Assembly (NCBI RefSeq): GCF_023028345.1
Contig: NZ_CP095487.1
Span: forward strand, 1,488,001-1,552,000
Origin: Halorientalis marina
GTDB taxonomy: Archaea; Halobacteriota; Halobacteria; Halobacteriales; Haloarculaceae
Reading direction: 5' to 3'
DNA: 64,000 bases
In this document: piece after piece, positions 63,695 through 64,000 of the stretch
Position numbering within the stretch: position 1 is the first letter of the stretch
Layout: each line of letters starts with the position of its first letter
Program-made: the position numbers and the translations under genes
Notes under the pieces: generated by a model
The model's input: the letters and a program-made list of their open reading frames with translations, nothing else
Told to the model about the DNA's origin: nothing
The model's database searches: none

Positions 63695-63808
63695 ATGGGG
63701 ATCAAGCTCACTGAAGAGGAAATGCGGCGAATCGAGCAGTTCGCGAAAACACCGGCGTACGAACGCACGCCCGAGGCGCTCGTTCCGGACGACGGTGAGG
63801 CGGAGTAG
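63695..63808 (+). CDS. Very small protein of 37 residues
   Basis: Reads MGIKLTEEEMRRIEQFAKTP then AYERTPEALVPDDGEAE. It has a clear amphipathic helix and normal haloarchaeal codon use, and ends 57 bases before the next start. The 5' region (63631-63690) contains two related pieces, TTCACTAACTACG and TTCACTGGTAACG. No family known to me. I consider it a real gene upstream of a glycan-type gene. Confidence 0.6.
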   Translation: MGIKLTEEEMRRIEQFAKTPAYERTPEALVPDDGEAE

Positions 63809-63865
63809 TTCCAACGGCGGGTTGTGCGTCCCGTCGGCGCCCGCTACCGGGCGGCTGATTTACAC

Positions 63866-64000
63866 ATGAACGGGACAGGAGTCCACACGGACGGGGGGCC
63901 CGGCGATAGCTCCGGCGAGGTGCTTGAGGCTGCCGTCACTGGTGGAAAAGTCCCCGTCGGCATTTATGGGCTGGGGACCAGCGGACTTCTGGAAGCGAGC
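63866..64000 (+). CDS. Nucleotide-sugar dehydrogenase-like protein (N-terminal 45 residues, cut by window edge)
   Basis: Open from the ATG at 63866 to the end without a stop. After about 30 polar residues it reads KVPVGIYGLGTSGLLEAS, a Rossmann beta-strand and GxGxxG loop. The spacing resembles haloarchaeal UDP-sugar 6-dehydrogenases (GLGKMGLPLA), with differences after the third Gly. Family assignment rests on this short stretch only and on the neighbouring sugar-aminotransferase homologue. Confidence 0.5.
   Translation, partial: MNGTGVHTDGGPGDSSGEVLEAAVTGGKVPVGIYGLGTSGLLEAS

Overview
The window is chromosomal DNA of a halophilic archaeon (class Halobacteria). The evidence is the high GC content, the very acidic Asp/Glu-rich proteins, Tat-type lipoprotein signals on the binding proteins, AT-rich TATA boxes about 25-35 bases before start codons, HalX and HalOD1 signalling domains, GTP cyclohydrolase III, a GHMP-type shikimate kinase and a halorhodopsin. 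I cannot name the genus.

Layout. 1-4281: a branched-chain-amino-acid-type (HAAT) ABC transporter operon on the minus strand (binding protein, two permeases, ATPase, and the first 23 codons of a second ATPase cut by the window edge). 4406-9437: a crotonase, an SDR reductase, a DNA photolyase and a 7TM histidine kinase. 9586-10971: superoxide dismutase followed by a decayed second histidine kinase. 10972-15157: a fused FAD/Fe-S D-lactate/glycolate-type dehydrogenase and a two-gene unit with a BioD-like P-loop ATPase. 15183-28230: metabolic and sensory genes (HalX response regulator with RAD55-like partner, ThyX, CysK, sirtuin, cupins, glutaredoxin, redoxin, two acyl-CoA ligases, a pseudo-receiver protein). 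28232-29990: tRNA-Thr, acetyltransferase, phosphoglycerate kinase. 30122-35447: a second complete HAAT transporter whose binding protein is convergent to the rest. 35559-40708: CBS protein, GTP cyclohydrolase III, tRNA-Ser and small proteins. 40715-52715: most of the shared aromatic amino acid pathway (aroC, aroA, tyrA, aroQ, aroK) interleaved with a peptidase, an Rsm22-like methyltransferase, SurE and a carbonic anhydrase. 52836-60923: conserved haloarchaeal proteins, halorhodopsin, an ABC exporter and an alcohol-dehydrogenase-like enzyme. 60924-64000: an accessory-looking stretch with a DegT-family protein lacking its catalytic lysine, small regulators, and the start of a nucleotide-sugar-dehydrogenase-like gene cut by the window edge.

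The observation I rate highest is at 50393-51632. An mntA-hepT toxin-antitoxin pair sits exactly between two copies of the 3' end of the chorismate mutase gene. Both copies still encode the same last nine residues plus stop, but with different synonymous codons. This looks like an integration that replaced the gene's 3' end and left the native end stranded 1.2 kb away. Other points of note are several proteins that keep a family fold but have lost its defining catalytic residues (DegT-like protein, redoxin, HalX pseudo-receiver, RAD55-like ATPase), and a frameshifted, internally deleted histidine kinase.
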